Below, in pieces: positions 1 through 6,572 of a DNA stretch of 12,850 nucleotides. The notes beneath the pieces are model-generated. The model ran no database searches and was not told the origin of the DNA. It was given only the letters and a program-made list of their open reading frames with translations. The DNA is from an uncultured Rhodospirillales bacterium (GTDB lineage Bacteria > Pseudomonadota > Alphaproteobacteria > Acetobacterales > Acetobacteraceae): the NCBI GenBank assembly GCA_903844785.1, contig CAIMVB010000135.1, positions 1 to 12,850 on the forward strand, read 5' to 3'. Made by a program: the position numbers and the translations under genes. Within the stretch, counting starts at the first letter, position 1; every line of letters begins with the position of its first letter.

Positions 1-96
1 ATGACCCGCGGCTTCGGTGAAGCCAACCCGCTGGTGCCGACCGCCGATGGCGTGCGTGAACCGCAGAACCGCCGCGTGGAAATCATCCTGAAGTAA
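1..96 (+). CDS. OmpA-family outer membrane protein, C-terminal end only (cut by window edge)
   Basis: The last 31 codons and the TAA stop of an open frame enter from the left edge. The encoded tail carries the end of an OmpA-like peptidoglycan-binding domain (TRGFGEANPLVPT, then EPQNRRVEI). It is identical in protein sequence to the end of the complete OmpA-type gene at 514-1584; only one silent base differs (position 51, C here and T there). The in-frame ATG at position 1 is an internal methionine, because the matching methionine in the intact paralogue is residue 326 of 356. The gene must begin upstream of the window. Its barrel domain cannot be judged. Confidence 0.93.
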   Translation: MTRGFGEANPLVPTADGVREPQNRRVEIILK

Positions 97-126
97 TTCA
101 GGAAGATCCCATTCGGGAAAAGATCA

Positions 127-152
127 GGGGCGCCGCAAGGCGCCCCTTTTTT
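127..152 (+). terminator. Intrinsic terminator of the upstream OmpA paralogue
   Basis: A perfect 8-bp stem (GGGGCGCC / GGCGCCCC) closes a GCAA tetraloop of the stable GNRA class and is followed directly by six T residues. It begins 30 nt after the TAA stop at 94-96. This is a textbook Rho-independent terminator for + strand transcription. Confidence 0.93.
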
Positions 153-513
153 GAGCATGACTTCTATTCTTTCTAAGCGATAACTCTTTTAAGGTTTTGA
201 TTTCGCGTTAAATTGTACAAAGTTCGTATGGTCTGGTGCCTCTGGCAGCATTTTAGCGCATCCACATTTTAATCAGCCTAATCGTGCTCCTCAGAGGGTT
301 TGGTCAAACCTGTGATCCCCCACTGCGGCTTAAAGGCTGACCGACACAGCCGTGGCGAAATTGGCACACCTCTGATCAGAATTTCCAGAACTCATCCTGC
401 CCAGCCAGTTAAACCTCGACCCTGTTGCGTTTTATGTTATTCAGCAATTAATCTGATTTTTCAATTAATTTGCCTTTGACTTCCTGTTGGCAAATCGGAC
501 ATGAGGAAAGACC
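153..513 (+). other. 361-bp non-coding, AT-richer spacer upstream of ompA-like gene
   Basis: No convincing gene lies here; short frames on either strand have no family resemblance. Base composition is clearly richer in A and T than the surrounding genes. Visible structure includes a perfect 10-bp palindrome TCTGATCAGA (371-380), an inverted repeat GGTTTG-GT-CAAACC (297-310), and a direct repeat CAATTAAT at 445-452 and 462-469 whose starts are 17 bp apart. The region must carry the promoter of the 514-1584 gene, but I cannot place a -35/-10 pair with confidence. TTGACT at 476-481 has no good -10 partner. A long 5' leader or a small RNA is possible but not shown. Confidence 0.55.
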
Positions 514-1584
514 ATGAGCTTGAAAAAGACCCTTCTGGCCGCCGCGGCGGTGGTAGCGCTGCCAGTGCTGGCGCAGGCCCAGCCGGTGAGCGGGCTTTAC
601 ATTGGTGCGGGTGTCGGCGCGAACTACCTGGATAAGACGGATATCACAGGCACCCGTGGAAACCCTGCTCAAAAACTGCAAGGTGTGAGTATTGATTTCG
701 AATGGGGCTATGTGGGCGTTCTCAGCCTTGGCTGGGGTTTAGGTAACGGCCTGCGCGCGGAAATCGAAGGCAGCTATCGTTCGAACAACACGTCTTCCTT
801 CAAATCAACGAACACTAATCAGCCCAGCGCACATGGCAGGGCTGACAGCTATGGCGCCATGCTGAACCTGCTTTATGATATCAATATCGGCAATGCCTTG
901 GGCGGTGTCACACCGTATGTTGGCGCTGGCGCCGGTTATATCTGGCAAGATTACACGAATGCCGGTAGCCGCGTCAGTAAACAGGTCCAAGATTACTATA
1001 ATGGGACGTCGGGCGCCTTTGGTGGTCAAGCCATCGCAGGGCTTTCGTTGCCGATCTCCTCAATCCCTGGCTTGGCTCTGACGGCTGAATACCGTTTCAT
1101 GATGACGGCGGGCCATAATCTCGACTCAAATACTGTCAACGGCAGTAAGTTGAAGGCGGATGCGGATGTGGATAACATGAACCACTCGCTCCTCGTCGGC
1201 CTGCGCTATGCCTTCAACGCCGCCCCGGTGGTCGCCGCTGCTGCACCTGTTGCCGCTGCGAAGACCTATCTGGTGTTCTTTGATTGGAACAAGGCTGACC
1301 TGACCGATCGTGCGCGCCAGATCATTGGCGAAGCCGCCGGTGCACGTGGCACGGGCGTGACCCGCATTGAAGTGAATGGCTTCACGGACCGTTCCGGTTC
1401 CGACCAATACAACCAGGGCCTGTCGGTGCGTCGTGCCAACGCCGTTGCCGCCGAACTGGTGCGCCGTGGTGTGCCGCGCAATGAAATCATGACCCGCGGC
1501 TTCGGTGAAGCCAACCCGCTGGTGCCGACCGCCGATGGTGTGCGTGAACCGCAGAACCGCCGCGTGGAAATCATCCTGAAGTAA
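514..1584 (+). CDS. OmpA-family outer membrane beta-barrel protein with peptidoglycan-binding domain
   Basis: A 356-residue envelope protein that should link the outer membrane to the cell wall. Residues 1-22 form a Sec signal peptide (two lysines, an Ala/Val/Leu core, cleavage after AQA). Residues about 23-235 look like an eight-stranded OmpA-type barrel, with alternating polar and aromatic strands and Gly-rich starts (YIGAGVGANY, VGLRYAF at the end). An Ala/Pro linker at about 236-249 leads into an OmpA-like C-terminal domain. In the motif NGFTDRSG...YN..LSVRRA, D292 and R307 have the spacing of the Asp/Arg pair that binds diaminopimelate in Acinetobacter OmpA. The ATG at 514 is fixed by an AGGAAAG ribosome site ending 4 nt upstream and by the signal peptide. 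The gene is the downstream member of a tandem pair; its 3' end is nearly identical to that of the preceding gene. Confidence 0.95.
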   Translation: MSLKKTLLAAAAVVALPVLAQAQPVSGLYIGAGVGANYLDKTDITGTRGNPAQKLQGVSIDFEWGYVGVLSLGWGLGNGLRAEIEGSYRSNNTSSFKSTNTNQPSAHGRADSYGAMLNLLYDINIGNALGGVTPYVGAGAGYIWQDYTNAGSRVSKQVQDYYNGTSGAFGGQAIAGLSLPISSIPGLALTAEYRFMMTAGHNLDSNTVNGSKLKADADVDNMNHSLLVGLRYAFNAAPVVAAAAPVAAAKTYLVFFDWNKADLTDRARQIIGEAAGARGTGVTRIEVNGFTDRSGSDQYNQGLSVRRANAVAAELVRRGVPRNEIMTRGFGEANPLVPTADGVREPQNRRVEIILK

Positions 1585-1639
1585 TTCAGGAAGATCCCAT
1601 TCGGGAAAAAATGAGGGGCGCCGCAAGGCGCCCCTTTTT
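1489..1639 (+). repeat. Near-identical direct repeat, copy 2 (OmpA 3' end plus terminator)
   Basis: This is the second copy of the block at 1-151, again covering the last 32 codons, stop, tail and terminator. After the T-tract the two copies have no further similarity. Conservation across the non-coding tail argues for a recent duplication or gene conversion rather than protein-level selection alone. Confidence 0.95.
1615..1639. terminator. Intrinsic terminator, probably bidirectional, between converging genes
   Basis: The same 8-bp GGGGCGCC/GGCGCCCC stem with GCAA loop as copy 1 is followed by five T on the + strand, ending the ompA-like gene. It lies between two convergent stops (1584 and 1663). 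Read on the - strand, the stem is followed after three bases by six T, because the upstream A-run is AAAAAA here. It can therefore also end the ETF-QO/GST/Bug transcript. In copy 1 that A-run is interrupted by a G, so copy 1 is less suited to work in reverse. Confidence 0.88.
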
Positions 1640-1662
1640 CGTTGCGCGATAAGTAGAAAAAC

Positions 1663-2628
1663 TCAGCCGGAGAGTTTGATTCCGGTGAGGTCCACCAACG
1701 CCTTCCAGCGCGCCAATTCCGACTTCTGGAATTCCGCGAAAGGCGCAGATGCCATGGGGGCAGCGACGAAACCCTGGCCTTGCAGCCGCTCACGCATGGC
1801 GGCCTCCGCCAGAATACGCAGCAGCGCATCTGAAAGCCGCGTGATGATCTCGGCCGGCGTGCGCGCCGGCGCCCAAAGCCCGAACCAGGCATCCACAGCC
1901 AGATCCGGCGCATTCAATTCGGCGAAGCTCGGCACATCCGGCGCTTCGTGCAGGCGCGCCGGGGCGCCAATGCCAAGGGCGCGCAGCCGCCCTTCACGCA
2001 CCAGGGAAACCACTTGCGGCCAGGTGGAGACAAAGAAATCCACCGTGCCCGCAATCGTATCCGTGGTGGCCTGCGCGCCGCCGCGATAGGGCACATGGGT
2101 CGCATCAAGCCGCTCCCGCCGGACGAAGGTTTCCGCAATTACATGGCTGGCGGAACCAGCGCCGGAAGAAGCGTAAGTCAGCTTGCCGCCATTGCGCCCC
2201 TTGGCCGCCAATTCCGCAAGCGTCTTGGCACCGCTGACAGGCACCACCAGCGCGTGATGCACGGTGGCGAGCTTGGCGATGGGCGCGAAATCCGCAATCG
2301 GGTCGAAGGGCAGCGAAGGCAGCATCGCCGCATTCGCCGCATGGGTCTGATTATTGCCAAGCGACAGCGTATAGCCATCCGCCGCTGCCTGCGCGACCGC
2401 TTGTGTGCCAACAACCGCCGCACCGCCAGGCCGGTTATCCACCACAAAGGCGCTGCCCGGCATGGCTTCCTGAAGCGCGGCCGCAAGGGTGCGCGCCAGC
2501 ACATCGGTAGAACCACCGGGCGGATAGGCCAGCACAATGCGCACCGGCCGCGATGGCCAGGCTTGCGCGCGGGCCACGGCCGGCATCGCCAGCAGTGGCG
2601 CAGCAAGTAAGGCGCGACGTTGGATCAT
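1663..2628 (-). CDS. Tripartite tricarboxylate transporter (TctC/Bug family) periplasmic substrate-binding protein
   Basis: A 321-residue secreted binding protein, the usual length for the family. Residues 1-21 are a signal peptide (MIQRR start, hydrophobic core, cleavage after ARA). The mature start WPSRPVRIV, the YPPGGSTDVLAR segment and VDNRPGGAAVVGTQAVA with ADGYTL are hallmark Bug/TctC motifs. In this family, the PGG and GTxxVA regions line the carboxylate-binding cleft; ligands are typically di/tricarboxylates, aromatic acids or nicotinate-like acids. No TctA/TctB membrane genes are in the window, so this is an orphan binding protein. It begins 33 nt after the glutathione-transferase gene, with an AGGGGGGAA ribosome site, and is probably the last gene of that transcription unit. 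The ligand cannot be predicted. Confidence 0.93.
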   Translation of the reverse strand: MIQRRALLAAPLLAMPAVARAQAWPSRPVRIVLAYPPGGSTDVLARTLAAALQEAMPGSAFVVDNRPGGAAVVGTQAVAQAAADGYTLSLGNNQTHAANAAMLPSLPFDPIADFAPIAKLATVHHALVVPVSGAKTLAELAAKGRNGGKLTYASSGAGSASHVIAETFVRRERLDATHVPYRGGAQATTDTIAGTVDFFVSTWPQVVSLVREGRLRALGIGAPARLHEAPDVPSFAELNAPDLAVDAWFGLWAPARTPAEIITRLSDALLRILAEAAMRERLQGQGFVAAPMASAPFAEFQKSELARWKALVDLTGIKLSG

Positions 2629-2661
2629 GTTGGTTTCCCCCCTTTGTATGGTGCCGCCGCT

Positions 2662-3270
2662 TCAGCCTTCGCGCTGTGCCCTCGCCCGCTTCGCCGCGGG
2701 GCGTTCCAGGCAGCGCGCCAGCCAGGCCTTCACCTGCGGGAAGGCTGCGAAATCATAGCCATTCATGAAAGCGCCATAGAGCACGGAAGCAAGATTGAGA
2801 TCGGCAATGGTAAAGCCATTGCCCACCAGATAATCCCGCGCCGCAAGTTCCTGTTCCAACACCGCCAGGCGCTGATCGGTCGCTTCCTTGCCAAGGGCGG
2901 CTTCCGCCGGGATGCGGTCCGCAGGCTGGCGGAGGAAGGCATTATAGGCCCAGCGCATGACATGCGGTTCAATTTCCGTCGCCGCCCAAAGGGTCCATTG
3001 CAGCACGCGCGATGCATCATTGCCCGTGGGCATCAAGGGCGCGCCCACCTTTCCCGCGATATGCAGATTGATCGCCAGGCTTTCGAACAACACCAGATCG
3101 CCATCTTCCAAGGCAGGGATCTTGTTGTTGGGGTTGATCGGAAGCGGGCGTTCCAGCTTGAAGCCGGGTACGACGCCAATAGGGATTACTTCATAAGCAA
3201 GCCCCGCTTCCTCGGCGGCCCAGATGCAGCGAAAGGCGCGGGACCGCGCGATGCCGTGGATTTTCAACAT
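2662..3270 (-). CDS. Glutathione S-transferase family protein
   Basis: A 202-residue cytosolic GST. The N-terminal thioredoxin-like domain (about 1-75) starts MLKIHGIARSRAF, with S10 at the catalytic position of serine-type bacterial GSTs. It contains NKIPALED (cis-Pro loop) and the glutathione-binding ESLAI motif. An all-helical C-terminal domain follows (about 85-200) with the N-capping FTIADLNLAS signature. The frame is open further upstream to 3351, but the ATG at 3270 is chosen because the family fold begins there, an AGGA site lies just upstream, and a longer start would overlap the ETF-QO stop. The gene lies 29 nt after ETF-QO and 33 nt before the Bug gene. The substrate is unknown; detoxification or an isomerase/thiolysis role in catabolism are both possible. 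Confidence 0.9.
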   Translation of the reverse strand: MLKIHGIARSRAFRCIWAAEEAGLAYEVIPIGVVPGFKLERPLPINPNNKIPALEDGDLVLFESLAINLHIAGKVGAPLMPTGNDASRVLQWTLWAATEIEPHVMRWAYNAFLRQPADRIPAEAALGKEATDQRLAVLEQELAARDYLVGNGFTIADLNLASVLYGAFMNGYDFAAFPQVKAWLARCLERPAAKRARAQREG

Positions 3271-3299
3271 AAGGTTTTTCCTGTCCTGATCTGGTGTTT

Positions 3300-4928
3300 T
3301 CACATGCCGCCAATGTAATTCGGCCCACCGCTGCCTTCCGGCGTGCACCAATCAATATTCTGCGTTGGGTCCTTGATGTCGCAGGTTTTGCAATGCACGC
3401 AATTCTGCGCATTGATCACCAAACGCGGCTGGCCTTCTTCCACGCCCACCGCCTCATAAACCCCAGCGGGGCAATAGCGGCTTTCAGGGCTGGCGAATGT
3501 TTCGAAATTCACGCCCTGCCAGCGCGCAGGATCGCGCAGCTTCAAATGCGCGGGCTGGTCTTCCTCATGATTGGTATTCGCCAAAAACACGGAAGACAGC
3601 CGATCGAAGGAATAAACCCCATCCGGCTTGGGATAGGTAATCTTCGGCGCCTCCGATCCCTTTTTCAGCACGGCGTGATCTTCGTGATGCGAAAGGGTCC
3701 AGGGGGATTTGCCGCGCGTGACATAGGTTTCAATCGCGGCATTGATCATGCCGCCCCAGAAGCCGAATTTCGCAAAGCCCGGGCGGATATTCCGCACCGC
3801 CTGCAATTCCGGCCAAATCCAGGAATGGCGCAGCATTTCCGGATAGGCGTTCAGCACCGGCGCGCGATTTTCAGAAGCACATGCCGCCGCCAGCGCTTCG
3901 GCGGCAATCATGCCGGATTTCATCGCCGTATGCGTGCCCTTGATCTTTGGCACATTCAAAAAGCCAGCGGAATCGCCTATAATCGCGCCGCCCGGGAAAA
4001 CCAGTTTGGGGATTGCCTGATAGCCGCCCTCATTCAGCGCGCGTGCGCCGTAGGCAATGCGCTTGCCGCCTTCCAGCATGGCGCGCACCGCCGGGTGCTG
4101 CTTGAAGCGCTGGAATTCCTCAAAGGGCGACAGCCAGGGATTTTGGTAATCCAAGCCAACAACGAAACCGATGCTGACCAGATTATCGCCGAGCATGTAA
4201 AGCCAGGAACCGCCATAGGTATCGGTCTTCAAAGGCCAGCCCACACTATGCCAAATCAAGCCCGGCTGATGCTTTTCCTTCGGGATTTCCCACAATTCCT
4301 TGATGCCAAGCCCAAAGGTTTGCGGTGCGGCGCCATCGCGCAGATTGAAGGTCTCAAAAAGCTTTTTCGTGAGTGACCCACGGCAGCCTTCGGCAAACAG
4401 GGTGTAGCTCGCGCGCAGTTCCATGCCCGGCTGGTAATTCGGACCCTTTTCGCCATCCTTGGTAATGCCCATCACGCCGGCCACCACGCCGCGCACCTGG
4501 CCATCTTCAATAATCGTCTCGGACGCCGCGAAGCCCGGATAAATCTCAACGCCGAGCGCCTCAGCCTTGGCGCCCAGCCAACGGCAGACATTGCCCAAGG
4601 AGACAATGTAATTGCCGTGATTATTCATGGCCGGCGGTGTTGGCAGTTTGAAGGCCTTGGTTTCCGTCAGGAACATGAACCGGTCATCGCCGGCAGGGGT
4701 CGCCAGCGCCGGCGGATCATCGCGCCAATCGGGGATAAGTTCATCCAGCGCGCGCGGTTCCAGCACGGCGCCTGAGAGGATATGCGCGCCAATCTCGCTG
4801 CCTTTTTCAATCAGGCACACGCCAAGTTCGGGCGCGAGTTGTTTCAGGCGAATCGCCGCGGCCAGGCCCGAAGGCCCGCCCCCCACGATCAGCACATCAA
4901 ATTCCATCGCTTCCCGTTCTTCGGACAT
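3300..4928 (-). CDS. Electron transfer flavoprotein-ubiquinone oxidoreductase (ETF dehydrogenase)
   Basis: A 542-residue membrane-associated flavoprotein that accepts electrons from reduced ETF (fed by acyl-CoA dehydrogenases) and reduces ubiquinone. The N-terminal Rossmann FAD motif is GGGPSG at residues 16-21. The middle holds the conserved GDSAGFLNVPKIKGTH segment. The C-terminal ferredoxin-like domain has the [4Fe-4S] ligands C486 (RYCPAG) and C510, C513 and C516 (NCVHCKTC), followed by DPTQNIDW and the family tail GGPNYIGGM. Start at 4928 gives MSEEREAMEFDVLIVGG, typical of bacterial homologues, with AGGAAAGG upstream; the longer open frame to 5147 would run into the divergent gene. It fits the acyl-CoA dehydrogenases at 10905-12850 as their route to the quinone pool. 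Confidence 0.97.
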   Translation of the reverse strand: MSEEREAMEFDVLIVGGGPSGLAAAIRLKQLAPELGVCLIEKGSEIGAHILSGAVLEPRALDELIPDWRDDPPALATPAGDDRFMFLTETKAFKLPTPPAMNNHGNYIVSLGNVCRWLGAKAEALGVEIYPGFAASETIIEDGQVRGVVAGVMGITKDGEKGPNYQPGMELRASYTLFAEGCRGSLTKKLFETFNLRDGAAPQTFGLGIKELWEIPKEKHQPGLIWHSVGWPLKTDTYGGSWLYMLGDNLVSIGFVVGLDYQNPWLSPFEEFQRFKQHPAVRAMLEGGKRIAYGARALNEGGYQAIPKLVFPGGAIIGDSAGFLNVPKIKGTHTAMKSGMIAAEALAAACASENRAPVLNAYPEMLRHSWIWPELQAVRNIRPGFAKFGFWGGMINAAIETYVTRGKSPWTLSHHEDHAVLKKGSEAPKITYPKPDGVYSFDRLSSVFLANTNHEEDQPAHLKLRDPARWQGVNFETFASPESRYCPAGVYEAVGVEEGQPRLVINAQNCVHCKTCDIKDPTQNIDWCTPEGSGGPNYIGGM

Positions 4929-5006
4929 CACGCACGGCCTTTCCTCATGGCTATTTGCCCCATGTAGCGAAGGCGCGGGTTGCGCGGAACCCCGCAAGGG
5001 GCCGAT
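4929..5006. promoter_or_regulatory. 78-bp divergent intergenic region (ETF-QO / uracil-DNA glycosylase)
   Basis: Promoters and ribosome sites for both divergent genes must fit here, unless the glycosylase promoter lies inside ETF-QO. The - strand side carries AGGAAAGG for ETF-QO. The + strand side carries AAGGGG (4996-5001), five bases before ATG 5007, which decides the glycosylase start. A short imperfect hairpin GCGGGTT...AACCCCGC (4975-4995) sits just before that ribosome site. No clear -35/-10 pair is visible. Confidence 0.5.
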
Positions 5007-5825
5007 ATGTGCAGTATGGAGCAGGATAGATCCGCCCTGGCCGCCGCCCTTGCCCTGCAATGCGATTGGGGGGCGGATGAGGCGCTGATGGAAAGCCCCG
5101 CGGACCGGCTGACGGCGCGGGAGGCACCGGCGCGTCCAGACCCTCACTCGGTGCCGGAAGCCCCCCCGCGCCCTGCAGGGCAGGCCGCCCCGGTTGTGCT
5201 GGCCACCGCCCCGCCGGCCCAGGCCCGTGCCCGTGAATTGGCGGATGCCGCGCCTGATCTGGCGGCGCTCAAGGCAGCGATTGCGAGCTTTGATGCCTCA
5301 GCCCTGCGTGAGACCGCGACCAATCTGGTTTTCGGCGAAGGTATCGCCGATTCCGGCCTGATGCTGATTGGCGAAGCGCCTGGGGCTGATGAAGACCGCG
5401 CCGGGCGGCCCTTTGTCGGCGCCTCCGGCCAATTGCTGGATAAGATGTTCGGCTCGGTCGGGCTTTCGCGAGAGAGCAATTTCTACATCACCAATATCCT
5501 GCCCTGGCGCCCGCCAGGGAACCGCACGCCAACCGATGCCGAGGTGGCGCTTTTCCTGCCCTTCCTGCAACGCCAGGTGGCGCTGATCCGCCCGAAGCGG
5601 CTGGTGCTGGTGGGCGGTGTCGCGGCCAAGGGGCTGATTGGCGGGAAGGAAGGCATCACCCGCCTGCGCGGTCGCTGGCATGAGGTGGAAATCCCAGGTC
5701 TTGGGCGCTTGCCCGCGCTGCCGACACTGCACCCGGCCTATTTGCTGCGAAGCCCGGCTTCCAAGCGGGAAGCCTGGGCGGATTTGCTGGCGCTGCGGCG
5801 CGCTTTGGATCAGGCGCCGGGCTGA
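5007..5825 (+). CDS. Family-4-like uracil-DNA glycosylase lacking the iron-sulfur cysteines
   Basis: A 272-residue DNA repair glycosylase that should remove uracil from DNA. The UDG fold occupies about residues 85-270. Motif 1 is GEAPGADED (122-130), followed by [13 protein letters not shown]; then [15 protein letters not shown] and the HPAYLLR motif (H242) of the family-4 active site. An Ala/Pro-rich segment (about 35-80) precedes it. The bacterial family 4 enzyme normally holds a [4Fe-4S] cluster, but the core here has no cysteine at all. The expected positions read S98 (FDASAL), W167 (PWRPP) and F183 (EVALFLPF); the only cysteines are near the N-terminus. Start 5007 is preferred for its AAGGGG site; ATG 5016 and TTG 4980 are alternatives. 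It is followed after 6 nt by the membrane-protein gene, so the two are probably co-translated. Confidence 0.88.
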   Translation: MCSMEQDRSALAAALALQCDWGADEALMESPADRLTAREAPARPDPHSVPEAPPRPAGQAAPVVLATAPPAQARARELADAAPDLAALKAAIASFDASALRETATNLVFGEGIADSGLMLIGEAPGADEDRAGRPFVGASGQLLDKMFGSVGLSRESNFYITNILPWRPPGNRTPTDAEVALFLPFLQRQVALIRPKRLVLVGGVAAKGLIGGKEGITRLRGRWHEVEIPGLGRLPALPTLHPAYLLRSPASKREAWADLLALRRALDQAPG

Positions 5826-5831
5826 AGGCCC

Positions 5832-6572
5832 ATGGCGGAATTTCTGGCCAATTGCCTGCATGATCTGACAGCGCTTGGCCCGGGCGGGCGTTGGGCGGTG
5901 ATGGGCGCCTTGTTCCTGGCGGGCCTCGCGGGCGGTGCCACCCATTGCGCGGCGATGTGCGGGCCGTTTGTGCTGGCGCAAGCGGCGGCACTGGCGGATC
6001 AGACGGCTGCGGGCGGGGTATTGCGGCGGCTCTCTGGCGCGGCGCTGGCGCCTTACCATTTCGGCCGCGCGCTGGGTTACGGGGTTTTGGGCGCGATGGC
6101 AGGCGGCGTGGTGGGCGCGGTCAGCCTGGGCACCGGCTGGCGCCTAGTACTGGCGGGGATGCTGGCGCTGGCGGCGCTTGGGATGTTCGCGCAGGCTTCA
6201 ACGCGCATCGCGGCGCTGCTGCCCCGCGTGGCGGCGCCGCGCCTGCCGGGCGTATTGGAGGCACGGCTTGGCGCGCTGCTGGCGGCACCCAATGGGCTGC
6301 GCGGTGTGGCGCTTGGGCTGATGCTCTCCGCCCTGCCCTGCGGCTTGCTCTATGGCGCGCTAGCCGGGGCGGCGGCGACCGGCAGCGCCTTGGGCGGCGC
6401 CTTGGCGATGGTGAGTTTCGTCGCCGGCACCATCCCTGCACTGATCGGCGTGGCGCTGCTTGGGCGGTTTTTCGGCAAGGGCCATGGGCGCGGCATGGCC
6501 TGGGCGCGCGCGGTATTGTTTACGCTGAATGGGGTGGTACTGGCCGGAATGGCGGTCAGGGTGGTGGGGTAG
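5832..6572 (+). CDS. SafE/DsbD_2-type integral membrane protein (COG2836 sulfite exporter TauE/SafE-like; possible metal/thiol role)
   Basis: A 246-residue inner membrane protein with about six hydrophobic segments (roughly 22-46, 78-97, 103-121, 158-182, 186-211, 220-244). The first carries GGATHCAAMCGPF, with H38, C39, M42 and C43; the fourth carries ALPCGLLYG (C170). These paired Cys motifs are the signature of the DsbD_2/UreH-like family. It is usually labelled a sulfite exporter, but relatives lie beside cbb3-oxidase maturation (ccoGHIS) genes, which suggests copper or thiol handling. No ccoGHIS genes are visible here. The start is 6 nt after the glycosylase stop, with only a short AAGG upstream, so translational coupling is likely. 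Its TAG stop abuts the stop of the opposing Rieske gene with no gap. Confidence 0.82.
   Translation: MAEFLANCLHDLTALGPGGRWAVMGALFLAGLAGGATHCAAMCGPFVLAQAAALADQTAAGGVLRRLSGAALAPYHFGRALGYGVLGAMAGGVVGAVSLGTGWRLVLAGMLALAALGMFAQASTRIAALLPRVAAPRLPGVLEARLGALLAAPNGLRGVALGLMLSALPCGLLYGALAGAAATGSALGGALAMVSFVAGTIPALIGVALLGRFFGKGHGRGMAWARAVLFTLNGVVLAGMAVRVVG

Larger units (their letters stand above)
1..152 (+). repeat. Near-identical direct repeat, copy 1 (OmpA 3' end plus terminator)
   Basis: Bases 1-151 align without gaps to 1489-1639. I see three substitutions: position 51 (silent) and two in the A-rich stretch just before the terminator stem (128-bp region near 118-125). Identity continues through the stop codon, the untranslated tail and the terminator hairpin, then stops abruptly after the T-tract. 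The left edge of the repeat is not visible because it runs out of the window. Confidence 0.95.

Noticed and set aside
476..505. TTGACT as a sigma-70 -35 box for ompA
   Set aside because: No acceptable -10 hexamer sits 16-18 bp downstream and the start site would fall on the ribosome site, so I did not call a promoter.
448..681. Open frame on the - strand across the ompA start
   Set aside because: It is antisense to the signal peptide and barrel of a convincing gene, has no family resemblance, and is rich in residues expected from a shadow frame.
3294..4376. Long (360-codon) open frame on the + strand inside ETF-QO
   Set aside because: It lies opposite a textbook ETF-QO sequence; the translation is rich in Arg, His and Ala with no motifs, as expected for the antisense frame of GC-rich coding DNA.
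4975..4995. Small GCGGGTT/AACCCCGC hairpin before the glycosylase ribosome site, considered as a riboswitch or attenuator
   Set aside because: It is short and imperfect, and such pairs occur by chance in GC-rich DNA. Nothing resembles a known riboswitch.
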